A DNA stretch of 64,000 bases. It comes from Macrolepiota albuminosa. Lineage: Eukaryota > Basidiomycota > Agaricomycetes > Agaricales > Agaricaceae. The position numbers were made by a program, and so were the translations under genes. Every line of letters starts with the position of its first letter. Position 1 is the first letter of the stretch. Below the pieces are notes generated by a model that saw nothing but the letters and a program-made list of their open reading frames with translations, was not told the origin of the DNA and did not search any database. The stretch lies in NCBI GenBank assembly GCA_027475525.1, contig JAMWFC010000046.1:2480001-2544000 (forward strand). Direction: 5' to 3'. Shown one piece after another: positions 36,876-48,200 of the stretch.

Positions 36876-37989
36876 ATGTCAGGTCTGCCGCCTCCGAGTG
36901 TCCTAGAACATGTAGTAGATGTGCACTGTCATCCAACAGATGCACTTCACATTCCTGGAGAATCTATTTCGCGTCTTCCTATTACCATCTGTGCCATGTC
37001 TTCCATGGAGTCCGATCAACAACTTGTCCGTGAGCTTGCCCTCGCAAATCCAACTCGGGTCGTTCCATGCTTCGGTTAGCGCCCGGATGACCTGTGGAAA
37101 CATCTACACTAAATACTGGCCACACAGGCTACCATCCATGGTTCTCGTACCGCATATCCATCTCCCCACCGACATCGAAAGATGAACACTACAGGAACCT
37201 TTTTCTGAATTCTCCATCATCTACTGAACACAACATCACGATATTCAAACAATTGCTTCCGTTGTTACCAGACCCAATTCCTCTCACCGATGTCCTTGTG
37301 GAACTTCGTCGTAACCTCGAGGCATTCCCAGGAGCTATGCTTGGGGAAGTCGGACTAGATCGTGTTTTTCGTGTGCCCTACAACTCCTCTACAGAACAGC
37401 GCCGTCTGACGCCCTTCTCTGTACCTTTTGATCATCAATTGACCATCCTGGAAGCACAAATTGACCTGGCAGTTGAGCTTGGTCGAAATATCAGTTTCCA
37501 TAGTGTTAAATGTCAGCTTGGAACGATAGATCTCCTGGACAGGATGAAAGTCAAACACAGAGATAAGTGGTTACGGATCAACATTGATTTGCATAGTTGT
37601 GGTGTTAGCCCAGAAACGTGGCGAGATGTCGAGGCATGCCACTAATCACTGATCTTCGTAGCTTTATTTTGTTCACGAAGTTTTTATTTCTCTAGAGAAA
37701 GCACAATAATGTGTTTCTGTCGCTTTCAACGGTCATCAACAGTCGTTCAGCAAACCACAGGGCTCTGATTGCAATGTGCTCACCAGGTCGCCTTCTCGCC
37801 GAGTCCGACTTCAATGATATTGATCACTGTGCCCAAAGGACGTGGGATATGGTAAAGATTATTGCTGAAGTGAAAGGTTGGACACTGGAGACGGAATGGA
37901 ACCAAGATGTCGAAGAGAAAGAATGGGGCACTGTTCGGAGATTGGAAAGGAATTGGCTGGCGTTCAAAACAGGAAGAGGAATGCTATAG
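36876..37989 (+). CDS. TatD-family metal-dependent hydrolase (Scn1-like)
   Basis: Predicted metallo-dependent phosphohydrolase/DNase of the TatD family; fission yeast Scn1 (Cut9-interacting) is a fungal relative. The ATG at 36876 starts MSGLPPPSVLEHVVDVHCHP and TDA, carrying the HxHPTD metal motif (HCHPTD). After an intron from about 37075 come YHPWF, AMLGEVGLDRVFR with the metal Glu, and ISFHSVK with a metal His. The C-terminal exon holds LLAESDFNDIDHCAQRTWDM with the metal Asp. The second intron is either GC-AG (37634-37695) or GT-AG starting at 37628; both keep frame. The protein is about 320 residues. Its start lies close to TRM5, so the two share a promoter. Confidence 0.85.
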
Positions 37990-38061
37990 ATTCCTTTCAC
38001 AGAATACCATATGTGGATCATGAATCGTATTCAAATTATATAGTTAGACAGGCAAGAATCA

Positions 38062-38994
38062 CTAACTCCACACATAGGTCAGGATAATGACAACACACAC
38101 TCCGATAGTTACACCCAAAATTATATGATCTCGGCGACGACGAGACTTGATCAAGCCAATGACATTGCTGATTCCAGGCATGGTACCTGGGTCTCTCTCA
38201 ACAAATGACAGACAGGACAATGATGGAGACTCACTCAATACATCCATCATACGTGCGTTGATGCCAGTCAAGGATGTTCGCTGTCGAGCGAACTCCGAGC
38301 GCGTTTCGTAAGCTTGGCTGCAAATGGGCGAGATTAAGACTGCAAAGGAATAATACACGGACAAGCATACTCTAGCACATCGTCTGTCATTCGATGCGAA
38401 CTCTCAATTCTCCCTCGTTCCGCAAGCAGAGCATCCGCAGTCGAAGATTTATAGGCACTGTAAAGCTGTGTCAAAAGCTGGCGATAGTTGATACGAAGAT
38501 AGTGCACACTCGATGTCATTTCGCACCCCATTGAGTAGATTGGCTTGGTCAAGAGCGCTTTTCGCACTCGACTAGGATAGGGTAAATATTGGAATACTGA
38601 TTAAATGAATGAAAGAGCGTCTGGCACACCTTTGTTCGTTTGAGTTCACGCGCATTTTCCTGAAAGACCTCTCGATGCCTTTGAATAGCTCGGAGCATTG
38701 ATTGAGACAAGAGTTCGGGAGTGTGAGACAACGTTGTAAGACGCTCATTTGTCTCCTCTAGCTACATGAGGGATGAGAAAAGACGCTACGACCCGGCGGC
38801 GCCACACATGCCTTCTCCAGAAGATCGTCAAGTTCGGCTTCAAGGTCCCTCCATCGTTCACTAGAACCATGGGCTTCTATATCTCCATGACTGCGGGATA
38901 TGGCAGCAGAGAGTTGAGAATATGAATTGAGCTTTGTATCGAAGAGATTCTCCAGCGTCCTGCACTGTCGGTGTAGTTGTTCGTAGTCACTCAT
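38062..38994 (-). CDS. GOS1: Golgi SNARE Gos1 (GS28 type)
   Basis: A Qb-SNARE for intra-Golgi and ER-Golgi vesicle fusion. The ATG at 38994 gives MSDYEQLHRQCRTLENLFDT and KLNSYSQLSAAISR, the conserved start. Helical exons follow: ERWRDLEAELDDLLEK, AIQRHREVFQENARELKRTK and SADALLAERGRIESSHRMTD-like sequence. The SNARE motif runs through YETRSEFARQRTSLTGINAR and MMDVLS, then ISNVIGLIKSRRRRDHIILG and a tail anchor VTIGVCVVIILTYVW, stop at 38062. The length (about 225 residues) fits. Three to four introns. The upstream in-frame codons before 38994 lack an ATG that suits the family. Confidence 0.9.
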
Positions 38995-39737
38995 TGCGTG
39001 TCCATCACTCGGCAAGCCCCGATGCTGTAGATTGACCTTGCCTGGGGTTGATAGATTAGATTATTATTCCATTCATTATCCCTTTCATCTTTCACCACTA
39101 TCCCATGTTACCTAGCCACATATATACCAGCGGGCGTCGTGATGACAACCTCGTTGTTTCGCACCGCACTCGCAGGTGGGCCTCAACTCACGCCGAGAGA
39201 TGCTTGTCCTCACACGCCCCACTAGAGGTTAGAATAAGCTTAGAGTCTTCGAGTATGAACAGGTGTAAGTCCTAGTGGATTTAAGAACTAACAAGCCACG
39301 GTATAAGTTGATCCCTTATACTGTAGCAATACCCATACGTAACAGAACTAAGTCAGCCGGATAATAACGAGTGAGTGCATTCGTTGATTAACACGGTTAC
39401 GTCACGCGTTTCTTATCCAACGGAAACGGATGACTTAATTTACATTTCATTCTACTCATATAGTTACTGATATTTGCTTAGTCCCTCGTGTGTAGGTTAA
39501 CTTGAGCCTCGGCTCCCTCTCATAAGGGGAATCCGGTACTCGAGAACTTTTGAACTATGAATCCGATTCGCAAGGTCTTGCCCGACTCTGCCCCTGGTTA
39601 AGTCCGATTTGGTGATGTCACCGATGATGATTTCCCTCTCGAGATCGTAAAGCCATTCCTTTAAAAATCAACTTTGAACATGTTGGATTATGACCATTGT
39701 TTTCCGCACCTTGGCCACACTATACAAAGCACGTACA
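38995..39737. other. Divergent intergenic region, nothing recognised
   Basis: 743 bp between the GOS1 start (minus) and the NTF2-like gene start (plus), so it must carry both promoters. No tRNA, repeat or strong TATA motif was found by eye. Confidence 0.4.
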
Positions 39738-40493
39738 ATGTCTTCCGCAGTCAACGCTGCCGGTCTCCTGCCCGCTGAGTCTAAGGCACTCAGAGAGCGG
39801 CCCATTCAACCTCACGAACAGAAAATTATTCGTGCCATAAAGGAGGTAAATTTCTGATTTGATGCAAGGAACGCATTCTTTTCACACTTACCTTAGATGT
39901 ACTCTTGTTCTCCCAAGGAGGTGCCCCTTTTCGGTATAACAGTTTAGAAATTGTTTTTCACGTTCCACAGGACACATTCAATATATATACTCCAGACGCT
40001 GTGTTCCATGATCCTGTGGGAATAGCCAAAGGGCCCCGGTCGATTCGTGCTCAATTCATTGGTCTAACGAAGGTGCTTCCGTCGTTAATTGAATCTCCTG
40101 TAAACTCAAACATCTTTATACCGGCAACAAAAGATCTTTCCTCGCGCGGACATTCCTAAGTTTCGTCTTCTCGAAAATCCTCCTAATCTTCCCAAGAATA
40201 CAATCCTTATCGACCAAGACGTCGCTTATTTTCGGGATTCCAAATCAATGTCTCCCACCAAAGTTTGTTGATTCAAATCTCCTTTAGGGTTCGGTTTTAC
40301 TATTCTTTAGACTCTAAATTCCCTCCTCACGATCAAGCTCAATGAATCAAACTTGGTCACAAGTCACGAAGAGCAATGGAATCATGAGAAGAATTCGACA
40401 GGCGAAGACGGTTTCTTTGGGTTGCTTAACGAGCACCGTAAGCTCTTGACCGCAAAACTGACCGACGCCATCGTGGGTCAGTCGAAGGGGTAG
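39738..40493 (+). CDS. NTF2/SnoaL-like small protein
   Basis: Conserved fungal protein with an NTF2-like cone fold; function unknown. Five exons: MSSAVNAAGLLPAESKALRE ... IIRAIKE; a short one reading MYSCSPKE; DTFNIYTPDAVFHDPVGIAK with GPRSIRAQFIGLTK; IFPRADIPKFRLLENPPNLP with TILIDQDVAYFRDSKSMSPT; and TLNSLLTIKLNESNLVTSHE with EDGFFGLLNEHRKLLTAKLT, stop at 40491-40493. All joins are GT-AG and keep frame. The pattern of a fixed Y-x-x-DAVFHDP start, an IDQ strand and a final helical DGFF segment fits the SnoaL/NTF2 superfamily. No catalytic residues can be assigned. Confidence 0.7.
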
Positions 40494-40825
40494 AACTATA
40501 ATCCACACCGTTACAGCACCATGTTAGGACGTCATAGATGTGACGATGTGAAGAGTACCACGAACCATTGTCACCGATATGATGGCCACCGCTGCTTTGT
40601 CTAATGAAACTATATAACAGACGATTAGTACACTAAAGTACCCTCAGTTGGTTTACACACTACTGAGGGTACGTTACATATAGTCACTATACACTTATTT
40701 TATACTGACCACACTCGTACCTAGAATAGTTGCTTACTGTGTATTATTCTAGGTGTTGACGACGGTAACCATATACATACATCGAGTTCTAACACACTAT
40801 CCTACATCGTCCAATCAAACTATAT
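40494..40825. other. Convergent intergenic with two perfect hairpins
   Basis: Between the stops of the NTF2-like gene and the Lgl/tomosyn gene. Contains an 11-bp-stem inverted repeat (40638-40648 / 40662-40672, GTACCCTCAGT) and a 10-bp one (40719-40728 / 40745-40754, ACCTAGAATA). These may be 3'-end structures or a transposon relic. Confidence 0.55.
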
Positions 40826-43800
40826 TTATAGACCAAACCACGATTTTGCTGTGTACTGTGTCGCCAGGCGCTTTGCCTGGTTGGCCATATTTTTACTCTC
40901 CTCACCTAGTGTGTTTAATCGTTCTTCTAAGTCGGTAAGGACCTGCCTGTAATCCAGAATCTCAGTGGCGCTTAGCTCCACGTGCGAAGCTACTCACCCG
41001 CGTTCGCTTAACGCAGATGTGACACGACTGTACAGGGTGGCTTGTGTTGCGGCGGCGGCAGTGGCGACTTCAGACGCGCCAGCTTTTATATCAGCCGCAG
41101 AATAGAAGTTGAATAACGGGGTTTGTTCTGTGGTAGGTACGGGTCGGTTCGGGCCACCTACTATTTACGAGATTTCCGATCAAAAATGACAAGTAACCAA
41201 ATGTAACAAAAGAGCATACGAAGTTCATCCAGCTGCGCACCACTAATAGACTGCTTCAACGTAAGCCACGATCCGACTTGTTGGAGCATCGATGCTGGGC
41301 CCAGCGACACAGGTTGTGGTGCAGGTGGAACGACAGGTTTTGTGCACACAAGGTCTATATCAGGGAGATCGTACACCCTTCGGATGTCAAAGAAAGTGCC
41401 ATAGATAGCTTGGTCCATGGTCCCAGACGTGGGATGAGGGCTCCATGCTACAAAATCTCCTGTTTCATCCAAAGAGAGAACCCTGGTTCATATATTAAAA
41501 TGATGTAACCATGTGTCAAGAACGTCTCCTTACGAAGAAGGTGGGACCGGAATTTTAAATGTCATAATATATTCCAGTCGAGGCAGTGAATACACAAGAA
41601 CATCTTGCATGTTCGTTATGACTACAAGAACACAAGACCCTAGCACGTCTATTGAATCAAAACTCAAATGAGAGGAGGCTGCAGGACTAACCTAGCTTTT
41701 CTACTATCTGCGCTTTGAGCGCCTCGCCAGCCTTATGTCCCCATTCGGTCTTCCCCAGTCGCTCTCCATTGATGTTCGCAAAACACCGAGCACCCTTCAT
41801 GCCAACCATCACCAATATAGATGGTACCGTTGGCCCGCCGGAGCCCACTCGGGCAAGATAAGCGTGATTGGCCCGCAACTGAGTACCAGTTTTGCTATCA
41901 ATAACAAAAGTACCCCGGGGTAAGGTGTATTGCACATCGCCGTCTAATGTTATTGGCTCCTCGCAGCTCCACGGCCTTGTAGAAACACCTGATTGGATGA
42001 GAGTATAAATCGAATAACGTCCAGACGTCCTTGTGACAATCAGGCGGACCTGAAGCTCAGGATCTAATCGATGAAGATGCATAGGGATTCAGTTTCTGTT
42101 AATGAAGGTTTTGCTAACCTTTAGCGAGTTGACTTATGCACCAAATCATCAAAATTACTCTGTCAGAACCGGAATGAGCGGGAATAAGACCCGTGGTATG
42201 TTTGCCTCTGGAACTTGTGCTTTCAAAACGACGCAGAAGTATCTCTGGACCATGAGTGTTGACAATAAATAAAGCATTAGGATATGCAACAGCAAGGAGA
42301 CCTAGCGTATCGGGTGAGCGACGAGAACCACCTTTAGAAATGATTCATACCGATGTCCGATACTGCGCATGCTTCCGTGGGACCAAGTTCCGGAGAAAGC
42401 ATAAAGAAAGGTGAAAAGCCTCGGTAGCTAGGTATGCTTTCTAACATAATCAACTCCTTGTCATGGACATCTCTGTGTGTCACAGGTTTTCGCGGACCAG
42501 AAAGTCGATGCAGAGTGACTTCTCCCGTGGCCAAAACCGCAATCGTCTCAAGTGCCTCAGTTGCAAAATGAACTGAATTGATACAGGCATGGTCCACAAG
42601 TGTTGGTGATGTTCGACTATTCACGAACGAATCTGAAAATACAGGCCGCAGATCTATCGTGAGATTGAAGAGGGCGTTGGGAAAGTTAGTCTGTAGAGGA
42701 TTTGGACGTTGCACATTGAGGAGTTGGGCGCTCAGGTCTTCAAAACATATAGTTAAATCCCGATGCCATGTAATAATGATGCGGTTAGGTTGGAACTAGA
42801 CAAAATCGTTTGGAAAGAGACAACTAAACAGATTATGTAACATACTTTAGCAAGTCTGAGATCACTCGCTTTGAACTCGTCAGCCCAAGCCTGTCCACCG
42901 TTTAATGGTAAACTTAAGATCGCCTCAGCATTTCCAGCCGCCAAAGTTTGACAAGTCTCTTTTTCGCCTGTCCACCGTTTAATGGTAAACTTAAGATCGC
43001 CTCAGCATTTCCAGCCGCCAAAGTTTGACAAGTCTCTTTTTCAATGTCAGCAGCTGACCGCCTAAGATACCAGACTTTCCATGTAATAGTGCAACAGGGA
43101 TGAGGAGTCGCCGTGGGTCACTGTTCTCTTCCAGATCCTTCAATGTCTGGGTTAATTCGTTTGCAAGAGAAATTGACGGATCGATTGTGCCTATTGCAGC
43201 TGATGCAGGACGCTCAGGAACGTCGAGGGAGAATGCAGGCGGTGGATACTGGAATGCTTCAAGAGTCCGCGTGGTCCCTTCTCCTTCTGCTAGTATAAGA
43301 ATTGCGATCGGATCGAATGTACCAGCAAAGTGAGGATTATTGCGAGGTACCAGTAGATAGTCTTGTATCACACCCTGTGCAGAGTAAAAGTAGGAGTCAA
43401 GGACATTAAGAGAATCTCGCATTGCTTGACGTATGACAGGATGAAGGGCTGGCTGGCCATCTATTGATATCGGTGGCTCCGGCGGGTTGAACGCTGAGAA
43501 TTGAATAACCGTAAGACCGGGTGCTTCTCCTATATTTTGGCCACCAAGTATAGCCAGAATAGTTTTACCACCTCTGGGATCTGACGAATTAGGAAAGCCA
43601 CTCCAAGAGAGTTTGAAGACAGGCTCTGGGTCAAGTGCTCTTGTGGGTCCGCCTTCAGCTTTTCGGGTCAGATTGTCGTCTAACCTTCCCTGATCTACTA
43701 GATTTACGTCTAGTTCATCAAGAGTACGGACAAGAAGAGGTTTGTCGTCATCATTGACTGCCCAGAATGCTAGTGAGCCATCAGCATAGCCAACAGCGAA

Positions 43801-45057
43801 GAGGTGACCGGTAGGATGTATAGTTAGCGCTGTTACTTCGGGTCTACGATGCGTAAGGAGATCCTGGAGAGGGAAAAGTAAGTTTTTGTCTGCTTCTGTT
43901 TACAAAACTCACTGGATCACCGTATCCAAAACCGCCTGGTGCTCCAGGTGGCACTACGAGCTCATAAGTCCGAAGGGTTGCACGTTCCGTCTGTCAATGT
44001 TAAGCAAACCGCCTGGTGCTCCAGGTGGCACTACGAGCTCATAAGTCCGAAGGGTTGCACGTTCCGTCTGTCAATGTTAAGCATCATTCAATGCAACTTA
44101 ACTTCGGCTCACAAGGTCTGTAAGAACTACGCCGCCTATTGTTAAGAATTGCCATTAACTATTTGAAGATCGGGATAATGATAAGCAGACCCGCATATGC
44201 CACAAAAAGCTGGTTCAAATCCCTTGGATGAATTTGTACATCTACAGATACCTGGCTAGAGGGGCTTCAAGAAGCAAACCAAAGAAACGAAAGCAAGCCC
44301 TACGAATCAACGTTGTACATGTGGTATACCCCACTGGCTTTGAGCTTTTCTTGGTAGAGGTTCCACATATTTGGTATGCTGTACGGAGACTTGCGTAGGC
44401 AAACGAGGTCATATGTCCTTATCTCTCCGTTCTTGAGAGCGAGGAAAGCCTAAGATTGCCAGGATGAACTCAATTACGCCAAAACTCGAGCGAGGAAACG
44501 AACGTGTGAATGGGACGGAGAAAGTGTCAGAGAGCTAGTTGTGCGAGTCTAAGTTCCTCTGCTCTTACAGAACGGATTCCTTACTTCGTTGCATCGAATC
44601 TCGCCGATGCTACTAATTTGGGTCTACCAAGAGCTGTGAGGTCCCAGACATGCAATATATTTGTGTCATCTGATATACTTAGATTAGGTCTTACGAGCTA
44701 CAGTATATGTATACTCACCAATGCAAACTAGTTGAAAAGATGACAGTGCGAATTGAAGGAACTTCACCCGAACAAAATCGGGAGTGATCAACCTTGTCTC
44801 AACTCCTGGCCCGCCGTACAGATGAATTGCGCCGCTGACAGTGCCTGATAGACAAATGGATCTTATGAGTACGTAATTTAATTAGAACAAGGGATAGACA
44901 TACCGACTGCGAGAAGCCCAGAAATTGGTTCGCTCGCAAAAGCGGTGATATTCTGAGGATACTCCATCACCCGGAGAGGCCCAACCTTCCAGTCATCTCT
45001 ATCTCGCAAGTCTACGGAAAGATCTGAGAAGATAGCATTGTTATGTCTTCGAAACAT
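40826..45057 (-). CDS. Lgl/Sro7/tomosyn-family WD40 protein with C-terminal SNARE-like motif
   Basis: Predicted regulator of exocytosis that binds Q-SNAREs at the plasma membrane. The ATG at 45057 gives MFRRHNNAIFSDLSVDLRDR, then VMEYPQNITAFASEPISGLL and AVGTVSGAIHLYGGPGVETR, a classic Lgl first blade. Middle landmarks: YELVVPPGAPGGFGYGDPDL, PEVTALTIHPTGHLFAVGYA, SGFPNSSDPRGGKTILAILG, and DYLLVPRNNPHFAGTFDPIA. Late ones: GTFVIDSKTGTQLRANHAYL and VMVGMKGARCFANINGERLG. The final exons give LLGGPNRPVPTTEQTPLFNF, then LYSRVTSALSERGQVLTDLE, and the tail ERLNTLGEESKNMANQAKRL ending KSWFGL at 40826. That last stretch matches the R-SNARE-like end of tomosyn. Two 77-bp tandem duplications (42889-43042, 43929-44083) disturb the frames. 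About 15 introns, boundaries approximate. Confidence 0.85.
42889..43042. repeat. Perfect tandem duplication, period 77 bp (2 of 7)
   Basis: Bases 42889-42965 are repeated exactly at 42966-43042. It falls in an exon of the Lgl/tomosyn gene. As 77 is not a multiple of three, the frame is broken and a premature stop appears (minus-strand frame ending 42991). Confidence 0.95.
43929..44083. repeat. Perfect tandem duplication, period 77 bp (3 of 7)
   Basis: Bases 43929-44005 are repeated with period 77 (the match runs to 44083). It covers an intron acceptor and the exon reading YELVVPPGAPGG of the Lgl/tomosyn gene, so both acceptor and exon occur twice. Confidence 0.95.
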
Positions 45058-45244
45058 GGATGAGCAGACAACAGATGAGGCTAGATGGTTTTTGCCAAGG
45101 TGACAAACTTCTAAACGCCCGTGACAGTAACGTCATGAGAATTGATGGATGCAAAAATCAGGAACAAATTCAAATGCAATGCCTAGGAATACAAATGTGC
45201 AGGCAGAATAGCTATTAAAGTCCAGTGCAACGAGTCACGAAACC

Positions 45245-48200
45245 CTACGAAGTCTCTCGGTCTAGTCTCGGTTTGCTATCCACAGGCCTACTGCTTGTGG
45301 ACTGGGCACCTCGAATCTTTCCCAACCAGCTCCTTTTCGTTTTTGAAGATTGACCTCGTGGACTGTTCGTCACATCCGTTATCACTGGAGATGGTCGCTC
45401 ACCAGACTTCATCGTCATTAAGCGCTTTGGTGAAGGCATAGAAACCACGGGACGGGATCTATTTCGTACTGGGGTAAAACCAGATTGCAGCCCACTCAGC
45501 ATCCGGCGTCGATGTGGGGTAGTAGTATGCTCGCTCAATTCTGTACTTGGCACACATTCAGTTGTAAAGCCTTGAGGAGGCAGGCTCTCGCAGGCTTCGA
45601 AGTCGTCAGGAGCGCGGCGTTTCTTTCCAGTGCTTGATGACGCTGATTCAGTAGGAGGAGATGAGATCCGTTCAGGTGTTTTTACTTTGAAAACCGCCGG
45701 AGGGTTTTGCATCGATTTCTCATCCGGAGTCCTGGGGCGAGATAACGCAGATGGCCCCGATACGGCCCGATGAGAAGGCGCTCGTAAAGCACATGACGGA
45801 GCAAGTGAAGGGACAGAGGAAAGGGAAGCCGATACCACAGGGACAGAAGCAGCTGACACAGAGGGGATGCTGGTGTTGGTCAATGTGACTGACCTAGGGC
45901 GGTCGTCAATAGTTTTCGATAGACTCGAGGGTTGTATTGAGGGCTGGGGCGTAATATTTGTAGGGTTTTCGACAGGTGCTGGTATTGACGCTTTCGCAGC
46001 TACCAACTTTGTTTGGAGAGTTTGCACCTTTCGAGTCAATGACTCAACTTTGCTTGCTAGCTTTTTGTTTTCCTTCAACATCCTTATGGACCGAAATTGA
46101 GTTGACATTTGAAACTGACAAAAGAGACGTACTCGAGTGCACGATCATCGTTCTCCTCAATCTCAACACATTTCTTCCTAAGCAGCTCCTCCATCTCGTC
46201 ATTGCGCTCCTCAAGTTCAGCAAGAGCACTTTGAAGGTTGGGTTGAGCCCGAAGAGCAGCCAACTGGTGATTCAACTCTGACATCTCCCGTTTATGTTGC
46301 GCACCCTGCAGACTGAAATTAACCTCAGCGGTATTTGCTGCCTTTTCAGCACGAGCTAGTTCTGCCCGAACCTGCTCGAGTTCATCAGCATGAGAGGCAA
46401 TCTTACCCTCGCTAGAATGAGATAACATGTCAGCTTGCAAGATAATTTTAGACGCAAATATCGAACGAACATCTCTTTGACCTGGCTTTCTAGGTATCGT
46501 TTCACAGAGATGGACTTTTGAATCTCGGCCTCAAGCGTTGTGATCCCCTCTTGCAGAGAAAGTTTCTCGTCTTGTAACAAACGAATTCGCTCCGTAGACT
46601 GCTGCAGCTCAGTTCGAGTAAGCTCAATCTCCTCCTGCACCTGTGCGAGGGAAGACTCGGCATGCTTTCGCTGTGAATGGGCAGCATCGAGTTCCTTCTG
46701 ATGACGCTCCTTGTCTGCAATCTGGTTGGCCACTTCCTCCTCCAGCTTGCGATTCGCTTCAAGCCTTTCTTGCACGAGGTCATCGAGTTCGTGGGACCTT
46801 TCATCTAGTCGAGCTTGTATGTCAGCAAGCTTGCCTTCCAAATCTCTTTGAATTGAGGTGTATTCTTCAGCAGACTGAGTGAGGATTTCCTGATGTTGTG
46901 CCTTGATTGAATCGAGTTCTGTTGTCAGACGATTGAAAGCAGTCTTTAGTTCCTTCAGAGCAGCCTCCGCCATTTCTTGTTTCGACCGAGCATTTACTAA
47001 ATCGGCCCGTAAGCATGAAATCTCCTCTTCCTTTTGAGTCGCGGCGTCTTGGCGGGTAGCTGCATCTTGGAGACTTCGGACCGCTCCCTGGTCCAGCTGC
47101 TCGCGCAAACTCTTGGCATCCTCTAGTGCTTTTTGGAGCTCTTCTTTCACTGTCGCATGAGTAACATGCATTCCTTCTAGTGCCCTTTCAGATTCGGATA
47201 TCTGAATCCGAGCTTCCGCAAGTTGCACCGCGAATTGTTCTCGAAGGTTCTTCATTTCTTCGCCAGAGCTATTTTCTGTGAGAGAGCGCTGTGTCTCTTG
47301 CAAAGTTGCCGAGAGTTGCTCTTTTGATTCATTTAGTTCAGCAATGGCTGCGTCATGGCTTGCTTGACTTGCAGATAAGGCCTGTTCGAGATCTTGAATG
47401 CGACGTTGGAACTCGACAGTTCTGTCGGAGTAGTCAAGTGAGGCAATAGCAACTTGGGCCTGCAGGGCCTCGAGCTGCTGAGCAAGAGTTCCACTGTCAT
47501 GTAAATCGCGGTCCATGTCATCACGTTGAGCGACAACCTCGCGATGAAGTTGAACATTGTTCGCCTCAAGGTTTTGAACATGATCCAAAACCTGTCATCA
47601 CGTTGAGCGACAACCTCGCGATGAAGTTGAACATTGTTCGCCTCAAGGTTTTGAACATGATCCAAAACCTGTTGAGTCCAACTTGTGAAACTGCCAGTGC
47701 AATTGTGAGCTGTTTTGCCTCCTCCGTAGCCTCCATCTCCCGAGTCATCTTCGATATTACTCTGTCTTTCTCCAGTAACTCCAAAGCTTCCTTCGCCGAT
47801 CCCCTTTCTACCCTCAGTCTATCTCGAGCATTTCCGACTGCCTGAATCAGCACCTCAATAAGGGCTTCCACTGTTCGACTTCCTTCCTCTGCCCGTAACT
47901 CCATAGCCATCTCCATCTCCTCCAGACGTGTCAATGCGTTATCTCTCGCTTCTCGTGCATCCGCACAGTCATCCACCATGGCATCCTTTGCGGCAGTCAT
48001 GGCATCGATCTCGGTTGTCATTTCGCTCAGACGGTCCTCTTGAAGTAGTAAGGTCGTCTCCATGCGTCCAATATCATGCTGAAGCATATTGATATGTTCG
48101 TCTCGCCGTCCTACACGTGCACGCTCTTCCTTTAACTCGCTCTGCAGCATCTTCATCCTATCTGTCTTCGACATAGCTTCGAACTGGTAGGTCTGAAGTT

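Noticed and set aside
44195..44240. GGTTCAAATCCC resembling a tRNA T-loop (B box)
   Set aside because: No matching A box or acceptor stem upstream, and it lies inside an intron/exon of the Lgl gene.
41161..45057. First impression that this WD40-like gene was an RNA polymerase I factor (Rrn6-like)
   Set aside because: The start (MFRRHNNAIFSDLSVDL, AVGTVSGAIHLYGGPGVE) and the SNARE-like end identify the Lgl/Sro7/tomosyn family instead.
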